A DNA stretch of 9,302 nucleotides from Tannerella sp. Its GTDB lineage: Bacteria; Bacteroidota; Bacteroidia; Bacteroidales; Tannerellaceae. Positions within the stretch are counted from its first letter, which is position 1; each line of letters opens with the position of its first letter. A program made the translations under genes and the position numbers. Where the stretch lies: contig JAISJX010000389.1 in the NCBI GenBank assembly GCA_031261145.1, forward strand, positions 1 to 9,302. Direction: 5' to 3'. Shown piece by piece: positions 6,958 to 9,302 of this stretch. Under the pieces are notes generated by a model. It worked only from the letters and a program-made list of their open reading frames with translations, was not told the DNA's origin and did no database searches.

Positions 6958-7488
6958 CTATAAATCGCCGGAGGCATTTTCAATTTGCCGGATTAATGCG
7001 GTCATATTTGTTTTTGAGCCGGCCGCTGTAGCGTCAAAGATGATTTGAGCTTGCTCATAATTCCGGCTGCGTTTCGACAACGATTCTTCTATAAACCGTT
7101 TCAATTCCTCTCCCGTGCGACCTTTCAACACCGGACGGATATTTTTACCCTGTTCCAAGCGTTTGGCCAATTCATCGACCGGCACTTTCAGATAAACCGT
7201 CGTCCCCGACTGATTCATAAAATCCATATTTTCATGGAAGCAAGGCGTCCCGCCTCCGGTAGAAATCACGACATTTTCAAATCCGCCCACTTCGCGAAGG
7301 TGTTTCCGTTCAAGTTCCCGGAATCCGTCTTCACCCTTTTCCTCAAAAATCTGACGGACGCTTTTGTAATAACGTTTTTCGATAAAATGGTCTAAATCAA
7401 TAAACGATAACCCCAACTGCTCCGAAAGTCTTTTCCCCGTCGTTGTCTTTCCGGCTCCCATATATCCTGTCAAAAAAATACGTTGCAT
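6958..7488 (-). CDS. aroK: Shikimate kinase
   Basis: A complete 176-residue enzyme of normal size that phosphorylates shikimate with ATP in the cytoplasm, the fifth step of chorismate synthesis. The P-loop is GYMGAGKTT (8-16, with Lys14). The shikimate-binding acidic motif is FIDLDHF (29-35, with Asp31 and Asp33). Arg57 in FRELER and the STGGGT loop (77-82) complete the shikimate site. Arg118 in NIRPVL lies in the lid, and Arg140/Arg142 in SKRSRNYEQA match the conserved C-terminal arginine. All expected residues are present. It stands between the divergent RNase HI gene and korA and shares no pathway with either, so its placement looks coincidental. The ATG at 7488 lies about 25 bases behind a -7 box. 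Confidence 0.97.
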   Translation of the reverse strand: MQRIFLTGYMGAGKTTTGKRLSEQLGLSFIDLDHFIEKRYYKSVRQIFEEKGEDGFRELERKHLREVGGFENVVISTGGGTPCFHENMDFMNQSGTTVYLKVPVDELAKRLEQGKNIRPVLKGRTGEELKRFIEESLSKRSRNYEQAQIIFDATAAGSKTNMTALIRQIENASGDL

Positions 7489-7512
7489 GCTCTCTTGTGT
7501 TATTTGCCATCA

Positions 7513-7520
7513 CAAAAGTA
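7513..7520 (-). promoter_or_regulatory. Candidate -7 element of aroK
   Basis: Minus-strand TACTTTTG (7520-7513) is a perfect -7 box, identical to the one upstream of the 2541-3707 gene. A TTTG at the proper -33 distance is missing. The predicted transcript start is near 7507, leaving a leader of only about 20 bases before the aroK ATG. Confidence 0.45.
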
Positions 7521-7574
7521 GTAAATATACGCCAATCATTTTGATTTTTTATATAGAAAAAATTGAATTTCTCA

Positions 7575-7604
7575 TTGACCGCTTTTAAGTATTCCGTATT
7601 TTTG
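7575..7604 (+). promoter_or_regulatory. Bacteroidota-type promoter of the RNase HI gene
   Basis: TTG (7575-7577), 19 bases, then TATTTTTG (7597-7604) fits the -33/-7 consensus and spacing. The predicted start near 7610 leaves only about 15 bases before the GTG at 7625, a very short leader. It lies back to back with the aroK -7 box in the same 136-bp gap. Confidence 0.62.
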
Positions 7605-7624
7605 CAAAGAAAATAGCAGATAAA

Positions 7625-8242
7625 GTGGCAAAGAAAAAATTTTACGTCGTATGGAATGGCGTTCGTCCGGGCATTTATGACAACTGGGACACGTGCAAAA
7701 CACAGGTCATGGGGTACGAAAATGCGAAATATAAAGCATTTGATTCGATGGAAGCAGCACAGGATGCGTACCGAAACGGATATACAGCTCCGGCTCCGGG
7801 AATAAAAAAAACGCCCGCGTCTCCGTCCGCCGCTACCTTTATACGCCATAGCATTGCCGTGGATGCGGCGTGCAGCGGCAATCCGGGCAATATGGAATAC
7901 AGGGGCGTCTATGTCGCTACCGGCCAACAACTTTTCCATGTCGGCCCGTACAGACAGGGGACAAATAATATAGGCGAATTTTTGGCGTTAGTACATGGTT
8001 TGGCGTGGATGAAACGGGAAAACATGGACCTCCCGCTGTACTCCGACAGCCGGAACGCCATTTCGTGGATACAACAAAAACTATGCAAAACGAAATTAGA
8101 ACAGACCGCTGCGAATCTGCCGATTTTTGATTTAATCGAACGCGCCGAAAAATGGCTGAAAGAAAATACATACACGACCCGGATACTGAAATGGGATACA
8201 GCCGCCTGGGGTGAGATTCCCGCCGACTTCGGAAGGAAATAA
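7625..8242 (+). CDS. rnhA: Ribonuclease HI with N-terminal hybrid-binding (viroplasmin-like) domain
   Basis: This 205-residue protein is the only plus-strand gene. It begins with a short RNase H1 hybrid-binding domain (about 4-48, aromatic pattern FYVVWNGVRPGIYDNW, with YKAF at 36-39), related to the caulimovirus viroplasmin fold. That domain grips RNA/DNA hybrids. A flexible linker (52-72) follows, then the catalytic domain. The four metal-binding acids are all visible: Asp80 in AVDAACSGNPG, Glu118 in NNIGEF, Asp141 in YSDSRNA and Asp201 near the end in IPADFGRK. The enzyme cuts RNA in RNA/DNA hybrids, removing R-loops and replication primers. Translation must start at GTG 7625, because there is no useful ATG and the hybrid-binding domain begins at once. 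It converges on rnc with a single base between stop codons. Confidence 0.95.
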   Translation: MAKKKFYVVWNGVRPGIYDNWDTCKTQVMGYENAKYKAFDSMEAAQDAYRNGYTAPAPGIKKTPASPSAATFIRHSIAVDAACSGNPGNMEYRGVYVATGQQLFHVGPYRQGTNNIGEFLALVHGLAWMKRENMDLPLYSDSRNAISWIQQKLCKTKLEQTAANLPIFDLIERAEKWLKENTYTTRILKWDTAAWGEIPADFGRK

Positions 8243-8243
8243 A

Positions 8244-9077
8244 TCAGTTTTTGTTTTCATCCACAAGTTCGCCGAACTCGCAGTCGCTTATGCTAAACCC
8301 GTTTTGCTTCAATTTCAGTTCGCTGATTAACTGTTGGACGTCTTTATCTTTGCGGATTTTCTTGATGGCCATTTTAGCGGCTAACTGCTGGGATTCCTTT
8401 TTGGTATATCCGGTACCTACCCCTAAGGGGTTATCCACTAAGGATACATTGCTTTGAAAGACCGGATTGCCGTCCTGATCAATAGAGGATTCTACCAGAT
8501 TAAACTGAATCTCCAATTTGTTCTTCTGACTCCATTCTATCAGGTTCGATTTGAAATTCACCTCTTTATGCGCAATCTTTTCTAACGGTAGATACGCATC
8601 AATCACCCGCTCCTTGACAAATGCACAACATCTCCGGTAGCCCTGATCCAAATAGATAGCGCCAATCAGCGCTTCAAACGCATTCCCGTAGATATAATTA
8701 TTGTGTGAACTTATTTTGGTGGATGAGACGATCATTTTGTCCAATCCTATTTCGAGGGCAATCCGGTTCAGGCTGCCTCTTTGAACGATTTTAGAGCGGG
8801 TATTCGTCATAAACCCCTCTTTTTTGTTTGGGAACTGTTTATAGATAATATCGGCTACGACCGCATCCAACACAGCGTCTCCCAAAAATTCCAACCGTTC
8901 ATTATTCTTCCATCTCCCGTCTTTGGTTTCCACCGAGGACGAACGATGGGTAAATGCCTGTTTAAAAAGTTGAATGTCGTTGGGATAAAATCCTAACATG
9001 CGGTAATAAGATAAATAAGGCTCTTTCTTTCCACAAAAGAGCCTTATATAAAGCTGTTTGAATCCTTTATTTCTCAA
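8244..9077 (-). CDS. rnc: Ribonuclease III
   Basis: RNase III cleaves double-stranded RNA in rRNA maturation and mRNA turnover. The signature NERLEFLGDAVLDAVVAD lies at about 58-75, and the second conserved acidic cluster, NAFEALIGAIYLDQG, at about 132-146. A double-stranded RNA-binding domain fills the C-terminal third (about 172-245, with KKESQQLAAKMAIKKI at its end). The full frame of 277 residues needs a TTG start at 9077, inside the last codons of fabF; a stop at 9086-9084 forbids anything longer. The first in-frame ATG is 8999 (Met27) and would give 251 residues. I favour the longer form because residues 11-27 resemble the N-terminal extension I recall in Bacteroidales RNase III proteins, but this is not certain. 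The 11-base overlap with fabF implies translational coupling. A perfect hairpin covers codons 11-21. Confidence 0.95.
   Translation of the reverse strand: MRNKGFKQLYIRLFCGKKEPYLSYYRMLGFYPNDIQLFKQAFTHRSSSVETKDGRWKNNERLEFLGDAVLDAVVADIIYKQFPNKKEGFMTNTRSKIVQRGSLNRIALEIGLDKMIVSSTKISSHNNYIYGNAFEALIGAIYLDQGYRRCCAFVKERVIDAYLPLEKIAHKEVNFKSNLIEWSQKNKLEIQFNLVESSIDQDGNPVFQSNVSLVDNPLGVGTGYTKKESQQLAAKMAIKKIRKDKDVQQLISELKLKQNGFSISDCEFGELVDENKN
9015..9047 (-). promoter_or_regulatory. Perfect 12-bp stem-loop in the 5' part of rnc
   Basis: ATAAGGCTCTTT (9015-9026) and AAAGAGCCTTAT (9036-9047) are perfect inverted repeats around a 9-base loop. In the fabF-rnc mRNA the stem begins about 30 bases after the TTG start and ends 15 bases before the internal ATG at 8999. 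A U-rich stretch follows it. It could be an RNase III site for self-regulation, an attenuator, or, if translation begins at 8999, part of the leader. The structure is seen directly; the role is inference. Confidence 0.5.
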
Positions 9078-9302
9078 ATTTCCTCACTATCACGCTTGCA
9101 TTATGGCCACCAAATCCAAACGTGTTGGACAAAGCGGCTTTCACTTCTCTTTTCTGGGCTTTGTTAAAGGTAAAGTTCAAGTTATAATCGATTTCAGGGT
9201 CATTATCTCCTTCGGCATGATTAATGGTCGGAGGAATGACGCCGTCTTTTATGGCCAGGATGGATGCCGCCGCTTCAATAGCTCCGGCTGCGCCCAATAA
9301 AT
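9067..9302 (-). CDS. fabF: 3-oxoacyl-[acyl-carrier-protein] synthase II (FabF), C-terminal end only
   Basis: The last 77 codons of a condensing enzyme of fatty acid elongation, which adds two carbons from malonyl-ACP to acyl-ACP. The window edge falls just after the catalytic His of the usual GH-LLGAAG motif; LLGAAGAIEAA is visible at the start. The family NTFGFGGHNAS loop lies close to the C-terminus. The N-terminal portion, with the active-site Cys and the first His, lies beyond the window. The TTG at 9297 is an ordinary leucine codon, not a start, because the frame continues upstream. The stop codon lies inside the first codons of rnc. acpP-fabF-rnc order is common in Bacteroidota, so acpP is expected just outside the window. 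Confidence 0.95.
   Translation of the reverse strand, partial: LLGAAGAIEAAASILAIKDGVIPPTINHAEGDNDPEIDYNLNFTFNKAQKREVKAALSNTFGFGGHNASVIVRKFEK

Noticed and set aside
7397..7939. 180-codon minus-strand open frame across the aroK-rnhA gap
   Set aside because: It is antisense to the RNase HI catalytic and hybrid-binding domains, overlaps the start of aroK, and covers the divergent promoters. The product looks like random sequence.
8419..8431. Palindrome ACCCC-TAA-GGGGT
   Set aside because: It is inside the double-stranded RNA-binding domain coding region of rnc, has only a 3-base loop, and has no T tail or partner copy.
1..9302. CRISPR arrays, insertion sequences, tRNA or rRNA genes, phage genes
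   Set aside because: No spaced direct repeats, transposase, terminal inverted repeats, or recognisable tRNA or rRNA sequence was found on reading both strands.

Overview
The window looks like chromosomal DNA from a member of the Bacteroidales, probably close to Parabacteroides, Dysgonomonas or Tannerella. Three things point there. Several intergenic gaps carry the Bacteroidota sigma factor signature (TTTG, about 19 bases, TAnnTTTG). The fabF-rnc order is typical of that phylum. The 2-oxoacid:ferredoxin oxidoreductase is the two-gene type, with a fused gamma-alpha subunit. The genus is inference. All genes except one read on the minus strand.

Right end (8244-9302): the 3' end of fabF (fatty acid elongation) overlaps rnc (RNase III) by 11 bases. 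A perfect 12-bp inverted repeat lies just inside the 5' part of rnc. Converging on rnc, with one base between the stop codons, is the only plus-strand gene, an RNase HI with an N-terminal hybrid-binding domain (7625-8242). It diverges from aroK (shikimate kinase, 6958-7488) across a 136-bp gap with promoter motifs on both strands.

Middle (3986-6860): korA-korB, a two-subunit 2-oxoacid (probably 2-oxoglutarate) ferredoxin oxidoreductase. The genes are four to six bases apart and form one operon. The following 278-bp gap holds three consecutive inverted repeats. One is an 11-bp perfect stem that probably ends korAB transcription. The gap also holds a convincing minus-strand promoter for the next gene and a weaker plus-strand -7 motif, so a small plus-strand RNA is possible.

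Left end (1-3707): a cytoplasmic Gfo/Idh/MocA dehydrogenase is followed, behind its own promoter, by an unusual membrane-anchored tetraheme cytochrome c fused to a formylglycine-generating-enzyme-like (SUMF1) domain. Only 28 bases further is a Tat-exported, probably lipid-anchored second Gfo/Idh/MocA oxidoreductase that runs off the window. The last two are probably co-transcribed and act on the outer face of the cytoplasmic membrane. Together the three suggest an uncharacterised redox system, possibly for sugars or glycosides, that connects the quinone pool to the periplasm. The substrate and the electron path cannot be read from the sequence. This is the most novel part of the window.
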